64,000 nucleotides of DNA, taken from NCBI RefSeq assembly GCF_023721835.1, contig NZ_JAMKFE010000001.1:248001-312000 (forward strand), written 5' to 3'. Every line of letters starts with the position of its first letter. The first letter of the stretch is position 1. Under the pieces are notes generated by a model that worked only from the letters and a program-made list of their open reading frames with translations, ran no database searches and was not told the origin of the DNA. Below, piece by piece: positions 39,142-49,615 of the stretch. Source of the DNA: Caldimonas mangrovi. GTDB taxonomy: Bacteria > Pseudomonadota > Gammaproteobacteria > Burkholderiales > Burkholderiaceae_C. Made by a program: the position numbers and the translations under genes.

Positions 39142-39906
39142 ATGATCGTGACCGGTACGGCGGGCTGGAGCGTGCCACGGAGCGTGGCCGGGCGCTTTCC
39201 CGGGCCGGGGACCCACCTGGCCCGTTATGCCCGCCTCTTCCCTGCTGTGGAGATCAACAGCTCGTTCTACCGTCCCCACCGGCAGGAGACCTACGCTCGG
39301 TGGGCCGCCTCGGTCCCGGCAGGCTTTCGCTTCGCAGTGAAGCTGCCGCGGTCGATCACCCACGAACAGCGGCTGCGCGGCATACGCGCGCCACTCGACG
39401 CTTTTCTTGCAGAGGTTGCCGGGCTCGGCGATGCCTTGGGGCCGCTACTGGTACAACTGCCGCCGTCGCTGCGTTTCGACAGTCGCGCAGCGGCCGGGTT
39501 CTTCGATCTGCTGCGCGAACTGCATGCCGGGCCGGTGGTGTGCGAGCCCCGGCATGCGACCTGGTTCGAGCCGCAGGCCGACGAGCTGCTGAAGCGTCAG
39601 CGGGTCGGACGGGTGGCGGCCGATCCGGCGCCCGTGCCCCCGGCGGCCCGGCCCGGCGGCTGGCTCGGCCCGGCCGACAACGGCGCAGGGGCTGTCGTGT
39701 ACTGGCGCTGGCACGGGACGCCCCGCATGTACTGGTCGGCCTACGAGCCGGCGCAACTGCAGGCCTGGGCCGACGAGGTGCAGCGGTGGTCGCCGCAGGC
39801 CGACGCGTGGTGCATCTTCGACAACACGGCGGCGGGCGCCGCCATCGAGAACGCGTTCGACTTCGACAAACGGCTCGGGACTGTCAGATCCCCACCATCG
39901 CGCTGA
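39142..39906 (+). CDS. DUF72 family protein
   Basis: 254 residues. It begins MIVTGTAGWSVPR and has YARLFPAVEINSSFYRPHR, FRFAVKLPRSITHE and WCIFDNTAAGAAIENA, all typical of DUF72 (YecE-like) TIM-barrel proteins, which are widespread and of unproven function. The frame is open upstream to 39040, but ATG 39142 matches the family start. It is divergent from acnA with a 155-base gap. Its last 23 bases overlap, tail to tail, the end of the DsbG-like gene on the other strand. Confidence 0.9.
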   Translation: MIVTGTAGWSVPRSVAGRFPGPGTHLARYARLFPAVEINSSFYRPHRQETYARWAASVPAGFRFAVKLPRSITHEQRLRGIRAPLDAFLAEVAGLGDALGPLLVQLPPSLRFDSRAAAGFFDLLRELHAGPVVCEPRHATWFEPQADELLKRQRVGRVAADPAPVPPAARPGGWLGPADNGAGAVVYWRWHGTPRMYWSAYEPAQLQAWADEVQRWSPQADAWCIFDNTAAGAAIENAFDFDKRLGTVRSPPSR

Positions 39907-40468
39907 GCGCCGCGGCGTCGACCGCGCCCGGTTGCATGCCGTACTGGCCGGTCTTGGCGTTCTTGAACACGATCAACGGCACGCTCTCGGCGCCGAGACT
40001 GTTGAACAAGTCGGTGTTGGCCTTGATCTTGGCCTTCACCTCGTCGGGCAGGTTCTGGCTTGCCGTGATGCCGCCCTTGCGCTCGAGCACGAGACGCTCG
40101 TTCTCTTCCATTGCCGCAGAGGGATCGGCCGCAGACAGGATGGTCGCGCTTTGCGGGCCGGACGACGGGCGCAGCCAGCCGAGCGGGATCCACACCATCT
40201 TCAGCTGAGTTTGCAGCGGCTTGGCATTGGCCCACAGCTGTGCGCAATGCGGGCAGGCCGGATCGAAAAACACGTAGACGGTATTGGCGGCCATGACCGG
40301 GCCGACGCTGAAGCCGGAGGCCTGCCGCGCGAGCTCGTAAGCTTCCTGGGGCGACTTCTTGACCGCAGGAGCGGCCGGCGTCGCGGAAGCGGCGGGCTTG
40401 TCGTCGCAGGCGGCGAGCCCGAGTGAGGCGAGAGCAAAGGCGGTCAGGGTGAAAGTGCGACGGTTCAC
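39884..40468 (-). CDS. DsbC/DsbG-like periplasmic thioredoxin-fold lipoprotein
   Basis: 194 residues from a GTG at 40468 with AGAGGA upstream. The signal peptide has LAAC (Cys about 21), so lipid anchoring is possible. The thioredoxin domain has the redox motif CPHC in YVFFDPACPHCAQLW, and the cis-Pro loop is SVPLIVF. Compared with full DsbC/DsbG it lacks the N-terminal dimerisation domain, being replaced by an Ala/Pro-rich linker, so it may act as monomeric thiol-disulfide oxidoreductase. The start and signal support a periplasmic location. It overlaps the DUF72 gene end by 23 bases. Confidence 0.87.
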   Translation of the reverse strand: MNRRTFTLTAFALASLGLAACDDKPAASATPAAPAVKKSPQEAYELARQASGFSVGPVMAANTVYVFFDPACPHCAQLWANAKPLQTQLKMVWIPLGWLRPSSGPQSATILSAADPSAAMEENERLVLERKGGITASQNLPDEVKAKIKANTDLFNSLGAESVPLIVFKNAKTGQYGMQPGAVDAAALSAMVGI

Positions 40469-40552
40469 TGGAAGTCCTCTTGGTAGGCGGCGCCAGGATC
40501 GGAGGCCCGCGAAGGCCGAGATCGTAGCGCCAAGCGGGGCGTCGTGGAGTCG

Positions 40553-41182
40553 TCAGGCCTCGACGACGATCGGGAAGCTGGCCTGCAGGCCGCCGGCGAC
40601 GGCGCGGAAGGGCACGGTCACCGCTGCCCGGGCCGTGGCATCGAGGCCGCGCCACAGCCCGTCGCGCCGGTTGCCCGGCTCGCCTTCGACATAGAGCTGG
40701 GTGGTCAGCAACTCGCGCGAACTCAGGCGCACCTTGACGTGGATGTGCGGCGTGCGGCCCGTGTAAGGCACCGGGCGTATGGTCCGGAAGCGGTACGTCC
40801 CGTCGGCGCCGACCGCCGCCCGGCCGTAACCCTGGAATGCCGGATCGGCCCGACCCCCGTCGCCAGGGTGGTGATAGCGTCCCTGGTGATCGCACTGCCA
40901 GATCTCGACCACCGCGCCGGACACCGGCCGGCCGAGGGTGTCGACGACACGGCCGTCCAGCCACGTCGGCTGTCCTTCCCGGTAGCGCCGGTCACCCTGC
41001 GCCAGCAGGTCGAAGTCGGTGTCGGCGGGCAGCTCCACCGGGTAGAACGGTCCCTCGGTCTGGCCCGGGGTCGGCTGCAGGCGCGTTTGCGCTCGCACGG
41101 GCGCCAGGAGCGCAGGGAAGGCGACGAAGGCGGCCGTACCGGCGAGCAGGGTGCGCCGTGGCAGACGAGGGGAGCGGTCCAT
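40553..41182 (-). CDS. Exported intradiol ring-cleavage dioxygenase-like protein
   Basis: 209 residues. The N-terminus PRLPRRTLLAGTAAF looks like a twin-arginine signal, cleaved near VRAQ. The domain is of the intradiol dioxygenase (protocatechuate 3,4-dioxygenase-like) fold with expected Fe(III) ligands: Tyr in GRYHHP, Tyr in RPVPYTGR, and the His pair in TPHIHVKV. Soluble cytoplasmic homologues open aromatic rings; secreted ones are poorly characterised. The substrate is unknown and no aromatic-degradation genes are nearby. The ATG at 41182 is chosen because it precedes the signal peptide. Confidence 0.87.
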   Translation of the reverse strand: MDRSPRLPRRTLLAGTAAFVAFPALLAPVRAQTRLQPTPGQTEGPFYPVELPADTDFDLLAQGDRRYREGQPTWLDGRVVDTLGRPVSGAVVEIWQCDHQGRYHHPGDGGRADPAFQGYGRAAVGADGTYRFRTIRPVPYTGRTPHIHVKVRLSSRELLTTQLYVEGEPGNRRDGLWRGLDATARAAVTVPFRAVAGGLQASFPIVVEA

Positions 41183-41251
41183 GGTGCGAGGGTGGGCGTG
41201 CAGTTCTGCATAGACCCGCGCCGCCGAGGATGGTTGCACCGGCGCGCACAA

Positions 41252-41281
41252 AAGCAAAAAGGCCCGCACGAGCGGGCCTTC
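41252..41281 (-). terminator. Rho-independent terminator of acnB
   Basis: On the minus strand AAGGCCCGC pairs with GCGGGCCTT around TCGT, followed by TTTGCTTT. It lies 18 bases after the acnB stop. Confidence 0.88.
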
Positions 41282-41299
41282 GCGCGGCGGCGGGCGGTG

Positions 41300-43891
41300 T
41301 CAGACCGTCACTGCCTTCGCCACTTCGCTGAATTCCTCGATCTGGTCGAAATTCATGTAGCGGTAGACCTTGGCGCCGTCCTGGTTGATGACGCCCATGT
41401 CCGCGTGGTACTCCTCCACGGTCGGGATGCGGCCGAGCTTGGAGCAGATCGCCGCCAGCTCCGCCGAGCCCAGGTAGACGTTGGTGTTCTTGCCCAGGCG
41501 GTTCGGGAAGTTGCGGGTCGAGGTCGACATGACAGTGGCGCCTTCGCGCACCTGCGCCTGGTTGCCCATGCACAGGCTGCAGCCCGGCATCTCGGTGCGC
41601 GCACCCGCCGTGCCGAACACGCCGTAGTGGCCTTCCTTGGTCAGCTCGGAGGCGTCCATTTTGGTCGGCGGCGCCACCCACAGCTTGACCGGGATGTCGC
41701 GTTTGCCTTCCAGCAGCTTCGACGCTGCACGGAAGTGGCCGATGTTGGTCATGCACGAGCCGATGAACACCTCGTCGATCTTGGCACCTTGCACGTCGGA
41801 CAGCGTCTTCGCGTCGTCCGGGTCGTTCGGACAGCAGACGATGGGCTCGGTGATCTCGGCCAGGTCGATCTCGATCACGGCGGCGTACTCGGCGTCGGCG
41901 TCCGGCTGCAGCAGTTCGGGCTTGGCCAGCCATTGCTCCATGGCACGGATGCGGCGCTCGAGGCTGCGCTTGTCCTGGTAGCCGTTGGCGATCATCCACT
42001 TCAGCAGCGTGATGTTGCTGTTGAGGTATTCGATGATCGGCTCCTTGTTCAGATGCACCGTGCAACCCGCGGCGGAGCGCTCTGCCGAAGCATCGGACAG
42101 CTCGAACGCCTGTTCGACCTTGAGGTTGGGCAGGCCTTCGATTTCGAGGATGCGGCCGGAGAACAGGTTCTTCTTGCCCTGCTTGGCGACCGTCAACAGG
42201 CCCTGCTTGATCGCGTACAGCGGAATGGCGTGCACCAGGTCGCGCAGCGTGATGCCGGGCTGCATCTGCCCCTTGAAGCGCACCAGCACGCTTTCGGGCA
42301 TGTCCAGCGGCATCACGCCGGTGGCGGCGGCGAATGCGACCAGGCCCGAGCCGGCAGGAAAGCTGATGCCGATCGGGAAGCGGGTGTGGCTGTCACCGCC
42401 GGTGCCCACGGTGTCGGGCAGCAGCATGCGGTTCAGCCAGCTGTGGATCACGCCGTCGCCCGGGCGCAACGCGACGCCGCCGCGGTTGCTGATGAAGCTT
42501 GGCAGCTCGCGGTGCATCTTCACGTCCACCGGCTTGGGATAGGCCGCGGTGTGGCAGAAGCTCTGCATCACGAGGTCGGCGCTGAAGCCGAGGCAGGCCA
42601 GGTCCTTCAGCTCGTCGCGCGTCATCGGGCCGGTGGTGTCCTGCGAACCGACGGTGGTCATGCGTGGTTCGCAGTAGGTGCCGGGGCGCACGCCCTGGCC
42701 TTCCGGCAGCCCGCAGGCTCGGCCGACCATCTTCTGCGCCAGCGTGTAGCCCTTGGTGGAACGGGCCGGCGACTGCGGCAGGCGGAACACGTCGGCCGCC
42801 GGCAGGCCCAGGAACTCGCGCGCCTTCGCGGTCAGCGAGCGACCGATGATCAGGTTGATACGCCCGCCCGCGCGCACCTCGTCGAGCAGCACGTCGGACT
42901 TGAGCTGGAACTCGGCGACGACGCCGCCGTTCTTCTCGATCTTGCCGTCATAAGGGTAGATGTCGACCACGTCGCCCATCTCGAGCGTGGCGACGTCGAC
43001 CTCGATCGGCAGCGCTCCGGAGTCTTCCTGGGTGTTGAAGAAGATCGGGGCGATCTTGCCGCCCAGCGTCACGCCGCCGAAGCGCTTGTTGGGCACGAAG
43101 GGGATGTCCTCGCCCGTGGCCCAGATCACGCTGTTGGTCGCCGACTTGCGTGACGAGCCGGTGCCGACGACGTCGCCCACATAGGCCACCAGGTGGCCTT
43201 GCTTCTTCAGGTCTTCGATGAACTGGATCGGGCCGCGCTTGCCGTCTTCTTCGGGCTGGAAGGCCGCGCCGGGGCGGGCGTTCTTCAGCATCGCGAGGTA
43301 GTGCAGCGGGATGTCGGGGCGGCTCCAGGCGTCCGGGGCGGGGGAGAGGTCGTCGGTGTTGGTCTCGCCCGGCACCTTGAACACGGTGACGGTGATCTTG
43401 CGTGCCACTTCGGGGCGCGAGGTGAACCATTCGGCGTCGGCCCACGACTGGACGACCGCCTTCGCATGCGGGTTGCCGGCTTTGGCCTTCTCGGCCACGT
43501 CGTGGAAGAAGTCGAACATCAACAGCGTCTTCTTCAGGCCTTCGGCGGCGACCGGTGCCACCTCGGTGTCGTCGAGCAGGTCGATCAGCGGCTTGACGTT
43601 GTAGCCGCCCACCATCGTGCCGAGCAGCTCGGTGGCTTTGGCGCGCGAGATCAGCGCGACCTTCAGGTCGCCGTGCGCCACGGCCGACAGGAAGGACGCT
43701 TTGACCTTCGCTGCATCGTCCACGCCCGGTGGCACGCGATGGGTCAGCAACTCGACCAGGAACTGCTCCTCGCCGGCCGGCGGGTTCTTCAGCAGTTCGA
43801 TCAACTCGGCAGTCTGTTGGGCCGACAAGGCCAGTGGCGGGATGCCGAGCGCGGCGCGTTCGGCGACGTGGTCGCGATAGGTTTGCAGCAT
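41300..43891 (-). CDS. acnB: Bifunctional aconitate hydratase 2 / 2-methylisocitrate dehydratase
   Basis: 863 residues, the E. coli AcnB length (865). The N-terminal HEAT-like domain (about 1-160) and swivel domain precede the [4Fe-4S] core, the reverse order of AcnA. Cluster ligands are in [14 protein letters not shown] and CSLCMGNQ. It is the main TCA aconitase in many proteobacteria. Start ATG 43891. The promoter (-35 TGGAAG and -10 ATTTTA on the plus strand) contains a perfect 14-bp palindrome shared with the mdh/gntR region, which suggests GntR control. A terminator follows at 41252-41281. Confidence 0.98.
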   Translation of the reverse strand: MLQTYRDHVAERAALGIPPLALSAQQTAELIELLKNPPAGEEQFLVELLTHRVPPGVDDAAKVKASFLSAVAHGDLKVALISRAKATELLGTMVGGYNVKPLIDLLDDTEVAPVAAEGLKKTLLMFDFFHDVAEKAKAGNPHAKAVVQSWADAEWFTSRPEVARKITVTVFKVPGETNTDDLSPAPDAWSRPDIPLHYLAMLKNARPGAAFQPEEDGKRGPIQFIEDLKKQGHLVAYVGDVVGTGSSRKSATNSVIWATGEDIPFVPNKRFGGVTLGGKIAPIFFNTQEDSGALPIEVDVATLEMGDVVDIYPYDGKIEKNGGVVAEFQLKSDVLLDEVRAGGRINLIIGRSLTAKAREFLGLPAADVFRLPQSPARSTKGYTLAQKMVGRACGLPEGQGVRPGTYCEPRMTTVGSQDTTGPMTRDELKDLACLGFSADLVMQSFCHTAAYPKPVDVKMHRELPSFISNRGGVALRPGDGVIHSWLNRMLLPDTVGTGGDSHTRFPIGISFPAGSGLVAFAAATGVMPLDMPESVLVRFKGQMQPGITLRDLVHAIPLYAIKQGLLTVAKQGKKNLFSGRILEIEGLPNLKVEQAFELSDASAERSAAGCTVHLNKEPIIEYLNSNITLLKWMIANGYQDKRSLERRIRAMEQWLAKPELLQPDADAEYAAVIEIDLAEITEPIVCCPNDPDDAKTLSDVQGAKIDEVFIGSCMTNIGHFRAASKLLEGKRDIPVKLWVAPPTKMDASELTKEGHYGVFGTAGARTEMPGCSLCMGNQAQVREGATVMSTSTRNFPNRLGKNTNVYLGSAELAAICSKLGRIPTVEEYHADMGVINQDGAKVYRYMNFDQIEEFSEVAKAVTV

Positions 43892-43943
43892 GGTGGGCTT
43901 TCGCAGAGATCGGCCGGCACCCATGGCGGCCGGCTACCCTTGT

Positions 43944-43972
43944 ATTTTATGTCTTATATAAGACTTTGGAAG
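43944..43972 (-). promoter_or_regulatory. acnB promoter with GntR-type operator
   Basis: Read on the minus strand: -35 CTTCCA (43967-43972), 17-base spacer, -10 TAAAAT (43944-43949). The spacer is filled by the perfect palindrome GTCTTATATAAGAC (43951-43964), a placement expected for a repressor site. The same 14 bases recur at 52763-52776. Confidence 0.72.
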
Positions 43973-43997
43973 ATATTTTCCGAGGACTTCACAATGA

Positions 43998-44025
43998 GAA
44001 GGGGCTGCCTCTCGGCAGCCCCTTC
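43998..44025 (-). terminator. Hairpin after the small secreted-protein gene
   Basis: GAAGGGGCTGCC and GGCAGCCCCTTC form a perfect 12-bp stem with a 4-base loop. The T-tract on either strand is poor (TTCTCATT on the minus strand), so termination is likely but not certain. Confidence 0.55.
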
Positions 44026-44047
44026 TTCTGAAACTCGGCGGATGAAT

Positions 44048-44512
44048 TCAGTTGGCTTGCGCCGCTTTCACCGCTGCGGACGCCGCCCGCTGGCGCTCGT
44101 GCACGCAATCGTCGACCATGCGTTGGCCCTGGCGCACGTTGAGCAGCATCGACTTGTTGGCAATCTGCAGGTAGAGCGTTTCTCCCCGCACGTCCTCCAG
44201 TCGCATCGCGCCGGTCGACGACAGCACCGGCTTCATCAGCCAGGTGCGTTGCCCGTGGCTCAGGTCGACATAGCCGGGATGCTGGCTGCTCGGCGTGATG
44301 TTCACGGACTGGTTGAACTCGCACTGGCTGACGCCGGTGTGCACCATGCTGGCAGCGCTCAGTTGCTCGGGCGAGGCTGCGGCGACCACCGTCGCCGACG
44401 CAGCAGCCGGTGCCTTCTTCTTGCCGCCGGCGCTCTGAGCATGGGCGACGCCCGCGCACATCAGTAGGCCGGCGAATACCACGGTCGCCGCCCGCATCGA
44501 AGTCTTGTCCAC
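44048..44512 (-). CDS. Secreted hypothetical protein
   Basis: 154 residues from a GTG at 44512; AGGAG lies 6 bases before it, whereas the ATG at 44497 would be 21 bases from it. A signal peptide ends about AHAQS (residue 27), followed by a short Lys/Ala stretch. The mature domain has two cysteines (SQCEFN and DDCVHE) that could form a disulfide, and beta-strand-like segments (SVNITPSS, TWLMKPVLSSTGAMRLED, TLYLQIANKSML). It is periplasmic by prediction. No family is recognised. It sits between prpF and acnB, oriented like both, and ends in a strong hairpin. Confidence 0.75.
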   Translation of the reverse strand: MDKTSMRAATVVFAGLLMCAGVAHAQSAGGKKKAPAAASATVVAAASPEQLSAASMVHTGVSQCEFNQSVNITPSSQHPGYVDLSHGQRTWLMKPVLSSTGAMRLEDVRGETLYLQIANKSMLLNVRQGQRMVDDCVHERQRAASAAVKAAQAN

Positions 44513-44621
44513 GGTTGTCTCCTCTCTCTCACAGGTGGGAAGACTTCGGATTGTGAGACGGTGCGTTTTGTAACACCACGCCCAGCGAGACTGGAACGAG
44601 ACAAATTTGGCGACTTGCGAA

Positions 44622-45815
44622 TCAGAATGCATCGGCCGGCACATGCACCCAGCCTTGCATCAGCACCCGGGCGCTGCGGCTCATGACGGCCTTGGTGACC
44701 ACCCACTCTCCGTTCTGCTGGCGCGCCTCGGCGCCGACACGCAGCGTGCCCGACGGATGACCGAAACGCACCTGCTGTTGAACGCCACCGCCGGCCGCGA
44801 GATTCACCAGAGTGCCTGGAATGGCAGCCGCCGTTGCGATGGCCACCGCCGCGGTCCCCATCATCGCGTGGTGCAGCTTGCCCATCGACAGTGCGCGCAC
44901 CAGCAGGTCGATGTCGCCGGGGGCCACATGCTTGCCGCTGGATGCGGTGTAGCCGGCCGGCGGGGCGACGAAGGCAATCTTGGGCGTGTGTTGGCGCTTG
45001 GCGGCTTCGTCGATGTGCCGAATCAAGCCCATGCGCACGGCAGCGTGGGCCCGGATCGTCTCGAACATCATCAACGCCTTCGCGTCCCCGTTGATGGCCT
45101 CCTGCAGTTCGGTCCCGGTGTAGCCGATGTCTCTGGCGTTGACGAACACGGTCGGGATGCCGGCGTTGATCATCGTTGCCTTGAAGGTGCCGATGCCCGG
45201 CACGTCGAGCTCGTCGACCAGCTTGCCGGTCGGAAACATCGCGCCCCCGGCGTCGCCTTCGCCCTCATCGGCCGGGTCGATGAACTCCAGCTGCACTTCC
45301 GCCGCAGGAAACGTCACGCCGTCGAGCTCGAAGTCGCCTGTTTCCTGGACCACGCCTTCGGTGATCGGCACGTGCGCGACGATGGTCTTGCCAATGTTGG
45401 CCTGCCAGATCCGCACGGCGCAGACGCCGTTGCGGGGAATGCGCGCCGGGTCAATCATGCCGGCGCCGATGGCGAACGGCGCGACCGCCGACGAGAGGTT
45501 GCCGCAGTTGCCGCTCCAGTCGACGAAAGGCTGGTCGATCGACACCTGACCGAACAGGTAGTCCACGTCGTGGTCGGGCCGGGTGCTCGGCGCAACGATG
45601 ACCGTCTTGCTGGTGCTCGACGTCGCCCCGCCCATGCCGTCGATCTGCTTGGCATAGGGGTCGGGGCTGCCGATCACGCGCAGCAACAGCCGGTCGCGTG
45701 CCTCACCGGGCACGCGGCAGCGCTCGGGCAGGTCTTCCAGGCGGAAGAACACGCCCTTGCTGGTGCCGCCGCGCATGTAGCTCGCGGGGATCTTGATCTG
45801 TCGTGCATGGGCCAT
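44622..45815 (-). CDS. prpF: 2-methylaconitate cis-trans isomerase PrpF
   Basis: 397 residues. It belongs to the diaminopimelate-epimerase fold and has the signature YMRGGTSKGVFF, DWSGNCGNLSSAVAPFAI and MFETIRAHAAVRMGLI. PrpF converts the trans-2-methylaconitate made by AcnD to the cis isomer in the methylcitrate cycle of propionate degradation. It is last in the prp operon, 29 bases after acnD. ATG 45815 is the family-like start (MAHARQIKIPASYMRGG). Confidence 0.97.
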   Translation of the reverse strand: MAHARQIKIPASYMRGGTSKGVFFRLEDLPERCRVPGEARDRLLLRVIGSPDPYAKQIDGMGGATSSTSKTVIVAPSTRPDHDVDYLFGQVSIDQPFVDWSGNCGNLSSAVAPFAIGAGMIDPARIPRNGVCAVRIWQANIGKTIVAHVPITEGVVQETGDFELDGVTFPAAEVQLEFIDPADEGEGDAGGAMFPTGKLVDELDVPGIGTFKATMINAGIPTVFVNARDIGYTGTELQEAINGDAKALMMFETIRAHAAVRMGLIRHIDEAAKRQHTPKIAFVAPPAGYTASSGKHVAPGDIDLLVRALSMGKLHHAMMGTAAVAIATAAAIPGTLVNLAAGGGVQQQVRFGHPSGTLRVGAEARQQNGEWVVTKAVMSRSARVLMQGWVHVPADAF

Positions 45816-45844
45816 TGGCTTGCCTTTTGTCTCCGCCGTGCGGG

Positions 45845-48439
45845 TCAGTGCGTCGTCGACTCGAGGAAGTCTTTCGCGAAGCGTTGCAGCACGCCGCCGG
45901 CTTCGTAGATCGACAACTCCTCCGCGGTGTCGAGCCGGCACGTCACCGGCACCTCGACGCGCTCTCCGTTGCGGCGATGAATCACCAGCGTCAGGTCGGC
46001 GCGCGGCTCGCGCTCGCCGGTCACGTCGTAGGTTTCGGTGCCGTCGATGTTCAAGGTCTTGCGGTTCACGCCCGGCTTGAACTCGAGCGGCAGCACCCCC
46101 ATGCCGATCAGGTTGGTGCGGTGGATGCGCTCGAAGCCTTCGGCCACGATGACCTCCACGCCGGCCAGCCGCACGCCCTTGGCGGCCCAGTCCCGCGACG
46201 ATCCCTGGCCGTAGTCGGCGCCGGCAACGATGATCAGCGGTTGCTTGCGCTGCATGTAGGTCTCGATGGCCTCCCACATGCGCGTGATCCTGCCCTCCGG
46301 CTCGATGCGGGCGAGCGACCCGGGCTTGATCTTGCCGTCGACGACGGCCATCTCGTTCTTCAGCGTCGGGTTCGCGAAGGTGGCGCGTTGGGCGGTCAGA
46401 TGATCGCCCCGGTGCGTCGCATAGGAGTTGAAGTCCTCCTCGGGCAGGCCCATCTTCGCCAGATATTCGCCGGCAGCACTGTCCGGCAGGATGGCGTTCG
46501 ACGGCGACAGGTGGTCGGTCGTGATGTTGTCGCCCAGCACCGCCAGAGGGCGCATGCCCTTGAGCGTGCGTTCGCCTGCCAGCGCGCCCTCCCAGTACGG
46601 CGGGCGGCGGATGTAGGTGCTCTGCGGGCGCCAGTCATAGAGCGGGCTGACGTTCGAGCTGGCCTGTTCGCGTTGCTCGAACATCGGGATGTACACCTGA
46701 CGGAACATCTCCGGCTTGACGCTCGATCTGACGATGGTGTCGATCTCCTCGTCCGAGGGCCACAGGTCTTTCAGTGTGATCGGCTTGCCGGTGGCGTCCG
46801 TACCGAACGCATCGCGCTCGATGTCGAACCGGATCGTGCCGGCGATCGCGTAGGCGACGACCAAGGGCGGCGAGGCCAGAAACGCCTGTTTCGCGTAGGG
46901 ATGGATGCGTCCGTCGAAGTTGCGGTTGCCCGACAACACCGCCACGGAGTACAGGTCGCGGTCGATGATTTCCTGCTGGATCTTCGGGTCCAGCGCACCG
47001 GACATTCCGTTGCAGGTGGTGCAGGCGAACGCGACGACGCCGAATCCGAGCTCCTCGAGCTCACCCTTCAGGCCTGAGCGCTCCAGGTACAGCGACACTG
47101 CCTTGGAGCCGGGCGCCAGCGACGTCTTTACCCACGGCTTGCGCGCGAGGCCCAGCCGATTGGCATTGCGGGCGAGCAGGCCGGCCGCGATGACGTTGCG
47201 CGGGTTGCTGGTGTTGGTGCAACTGGTGATCGCGGCGATGATGACGGCACCGTCGGGCATCTGTCCCGGCACGTCCTGCCAACTGCCGGCGATGCCCTTG
47301 GCGGCGAGATCGGTCGTCGCCACGCGGGCGTGAGGGTTCGACGGGCCGGCCATGTTGCGCACCACGCTCGACAGATCGAACTGCAGCGTGCGCTCGTACT
47401 GCGCCGTCTCGAGGCTGTCCGCCCACAGGCCGGCCTGCCGCGCGTAAGTCTCGACCAGCTTCACCTGTTCGTCGTCGCGGCCGGTGAGCTTCAGGTAATC
47501 GATGGTCTGCGCATCGATGAAGAACATCGCCGCGGTGGCGCCGTACTCGGGCGCCATGTTGGAGATGGTCGCGCGGTCGCCCAGCGTCAGCGCCGAGGCG
47601 CCTTCGCCATGAAACTCGAGATAGGCGCCGACGACCTTGGCCTTGCGTAAAAACTCGGTCAAGGCCAGCACGATGTCGGTCGCGGTGATGCCGGGCTGTG
47701 GTTTGCCTGAAAGCTCGACGCCGACGATGTCCGGCAGGCGCATCCACGAGGCACGGCCCAGCATCACGTTCTCGGCTTCCAGGCCGCCGACACCGATCGC
47801 GATGACGCCCAGGGCATCGACGTGCGGTGTGTGGCTGTCGGTGCCCACCAGCGTGTCGGGGAAGGCGACGCCGTCTTGCGCATGGATCACCGGTGACATC
47901 CGCTCCAGGTTGATCTGATGCATGATGCCGTTGCCCGGCGGGATCACGTCGACGTTCTCGAACGCGAGCTTGGTCCAGTCGATGAAGTGGAAGCGGTCTT
48001 CGTTGCGTCGGTCTTCGATCGCACGGTTCTTGGCGAAGGCGTCGGGATCGTAGCCGCCGCACTCGACGGCCAGCGAGTGATCGACGATCAACTGCACCGG
48101 CACGACCGGGTTCACTTTCGCCGGGTCGCCGCCTTGCTCGGCGATCGCGTCGCGCAGCCCGGCCAAATCGACCAGCGCGGTCTGGCCGAGGATGTCGTGG
48201 CACACCACGCGCGCCGGGAACCATGGAAAGTCCCGTTCGCGCTTGCGTTCGATGAGCTGCTTCAGGCTGTCGGTCAGGATGGCGGGGTCGCAGCGGCGCA
48301 CCAGGTTCTCGGCATGCACGCGCGAGGTGTAGGGCAGCGTGTCCCAGGCGCCCGGCTGGATTGCGTCAACGGCCGCGCGCGCATCGAACCAGTCGAGCGC
48401 GGTGCCGGGCAATCGCTTGCGATAGGCGGTGTTCATCAT
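45845..48439 (-). CDS. acnD: Fe/S-dependent 2-methylisocitrate dehydratase AcnD
   Basis: 864 residues. This aconitase homologue dehydrates 2-methylcitrate to 2-methylaconitate and needs PrpF as partner; the pair replaces PrpD. Cluster motifs are SCTNTSNP and ACTTCNGM; the substrate loop is VGTDSHTPHV and the swivel [18 protein letters not shown]. It is distinguished from AcnA by its shorter N-terminus (NTAYRKRLPGTALDWFDARAAV) and by lying beside prpF. It lies between prpC (6 bases) and prpF (29 bases). Either Met at 48439 or 48436 may be the start. Confidence 0.97.
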   Translation of the reverse strand: MMNTAYRKRLPGTALDWFDARAAVDAIQPGAWDTLPYTSRVHAENLVRRCDPAILTDSLKQLIERKRERDFPWFPARVVCHDILGQTALVDLAGLRDAIAEQGGDPAKVNPVVPVQLIVDHSLAVECGGYDPDAFAKNRAIEDRRNEDRFHFIDWTKLAFENVDVIPPGNGIMHQINLERMSPVIHAQDGVAFPDTLVGTDSHTPHVDALGVIAIGVGGLEAENVMLGRASWMRLPDIVGVELSGKPQPGITATDIVLALTEFLRKAKVVGAYLEFHGEGASALTLGDRATISNMAPEYGATAAMFFIDAQTIDYLKLTGRDDEQVKLVETYARQAGLWADSLETAQYERTLQFDLSSVVRNMAGPSNPHARVATTDLAAKGIAGSWQDVPGQMPDGAVIIAAITSCTNTSNPRNVIAAGLLARNANRLGLARKPWVKTSLAPGSKAVSLYLERSGLKGELEELGFGVVAFACTTCNGMSGALDPKIQQEIIDRDLYSVAVLSGNRNFDGRIHPYAKQAFLASPPLVVAYAIAGTIRFDIERDAFGTDATGKPITLKDLWPSDEEIDTIVRSSVKPEMFRQVYIPMFEQREQASSNVSPLYDWRPQSTYIRRPPYWEGALAGERTLKGMRPLAVLGDNITTDHLSPSNAILPDSAAGEYLAKMGLPEEDFNSYATHRGDHLTAQRATFANPTLKNEMAVVDGKIKPGSLARIEPEGRITRMWEAIETYMQRKQPLIIVAGADYGQGSSRDWAAKGVRLAGVEVIVAEGFERIHRTNLIGMGVLPLEFKPGVNRKTLNIDGTETYDVTGEREPRADLTLVIHRRNGERVEVPVTCRLDTAEELSIYEAGGVLQRFAKDFLESTTH

Positions 48440-48445
48440 CGTTCC

Positions 48446-49606
48446 TTACTTGCGTTCCTCGAGCGGCACGAACTTCAGATCTTCCGGCCCCACGTAGTTG
48501 GCGCTCGGGCGAATGATCTTGCCGTCGATGCGTTGCTCGACGATGTGCGCACTCCATCCGGAGGTGCGCGAGATCACGAACAGCGGCGTGAACATCGCCG
48601 TCGGCACACCCATCATGTGGTAGCTCACGGCGCTGAACCAGTCCAGGTTGGGGAACATCTTCTTCACGTCCCACATGATCGACTCGAGCCGTTCGGCGAT
48701 GCTGAACATCTTCATGTTGTTCGCGTCGACCGACAGCCGGCGTGCGACGTCCTTGATGACCTTGTTGCGCGGGTCGCTGAGCGTGTAGACCGGGTGGCCG
48801 AAGCCGATGATGACTTCCTTGTTCTCGACACGGCGGCGGATGTCGGCCTCGGCCTCGTCGGGCGAGTCGTAGCGCTTCTGGATCTCGAACGCGACTTCGT
48901 TGGCGCCGCCGTGCTTGGGTCCGCGCAGCGCCCCGATGGCGCCCGCGACGGCCGAGTACATGTCGGAGCCCGTGCCAGCGATCACGCGGCCAGTGAAGGT
49001 GGAAGCGTTGAACTCGTGCTCGGCGTACAGGATCAGCGAGGTGTGCATGGCCTGCACCCACAGCTCGCTCGGCCGGCTGCCGTGCAGCAGATGCAGGAAA
49101 TGCCCGCCGATGGAGTCGTCGTCGGTTTCCACCTCGATGCGCCGACCGTTGTGGCTGTAGTGATACCAGTACAGCAGCATCGAGCCCAGGCTCGCCATGA
49201 GCTTGTCGGCAATGTCGCGTGCACCGGGATGGTTGTGATCGTCCTTCTCGGGCGACACGCAGCCGAGCGTGGAAACGGCGGTGCGCATCACGTCCATCGG
49301 GTGTGCACCGGCGGGCAGTTGTTCCAGCACGGCTTTCACCGCAGCAGGGATGCCGCGCAGCGCCTTCAGCTTGCTCTTGTAGGCCACCAGCTCCGAGACG
49401 TTGGGCAGCTTGCCGTGCACCAGCAGGTGGGCGATTTCCTCGAACTCGCATGATCCGGCGAAATCGAGGATGTCGTAGCCGCGATAGTGCAGGTCGTTGC
49501 CTGTGCGACCGACGGTGCACAGTGCGGTGTTGCCGGCGGCAGTGCCCGACAGGGCGACGGATTTCTTCGGCTTGAAGCCGGGCGCTGCGGTGGGGGGCTG
49601 GCTCAT
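48446..49606 (-). CDS. prpC: 2-methylcitrate synthase
   Basis: 386 residues, shorter than GltA (437) as expected for PrpC. It condenses propionyl-CoA with oxaloacetate to 2-methylcitrate. Catalytic regions include [40 protein letters not shown], and the substrate-binding MSRTSGW-type segment ([12 protein letters not shown]). It is 9 bases from prpB and 6 bases from acnD. It could also accept acetyl-CoA weakly, but the operon context fixes its main role. Confidence 0.97.
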   Translation of the reverse strand: MSQPPTAAPGFKPKKSVALSGTAAGNTALCTVGRTGNDLHYRGYDILDFAGSCEFEEIAHLLVHGKLPNVSELVAYKSKLKALRGIPAAVKAVLEQLPAGAHPMDVMRTAVSTLGCVSPEKDDHNHPGARDIADKLMASLGSMLLYWYHYSHNGRRIEVETDDDSIGGHFLHLLHGSRPSELWVQAMHTSLILYAEHEFNASTFTGRVIAGTGSDMYSAVAGAIGALRGPKHGGANEVAFEIQKRYDSPDEAEADIRRRVENKEVIIGFGHPVYTLSDPRNKVIKDVARRLSVDANNMKMFSIAERLESIMWDVKKMFPNLDWFSAVSYHMMGVPTAMFTPLFVISRTSGWSAHIVEQRIDGKIIRPSANYVGPEDLKFVPLEERK

Positions 49607-49615
49607 GGGGTCTCC

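Noticed and set aside
40544-43153. Long plus-strand open frame opposite acnB and the dioxygenase gene
   Set aside because: Spans two well-supported minus-strand genes; no domain recognisable.
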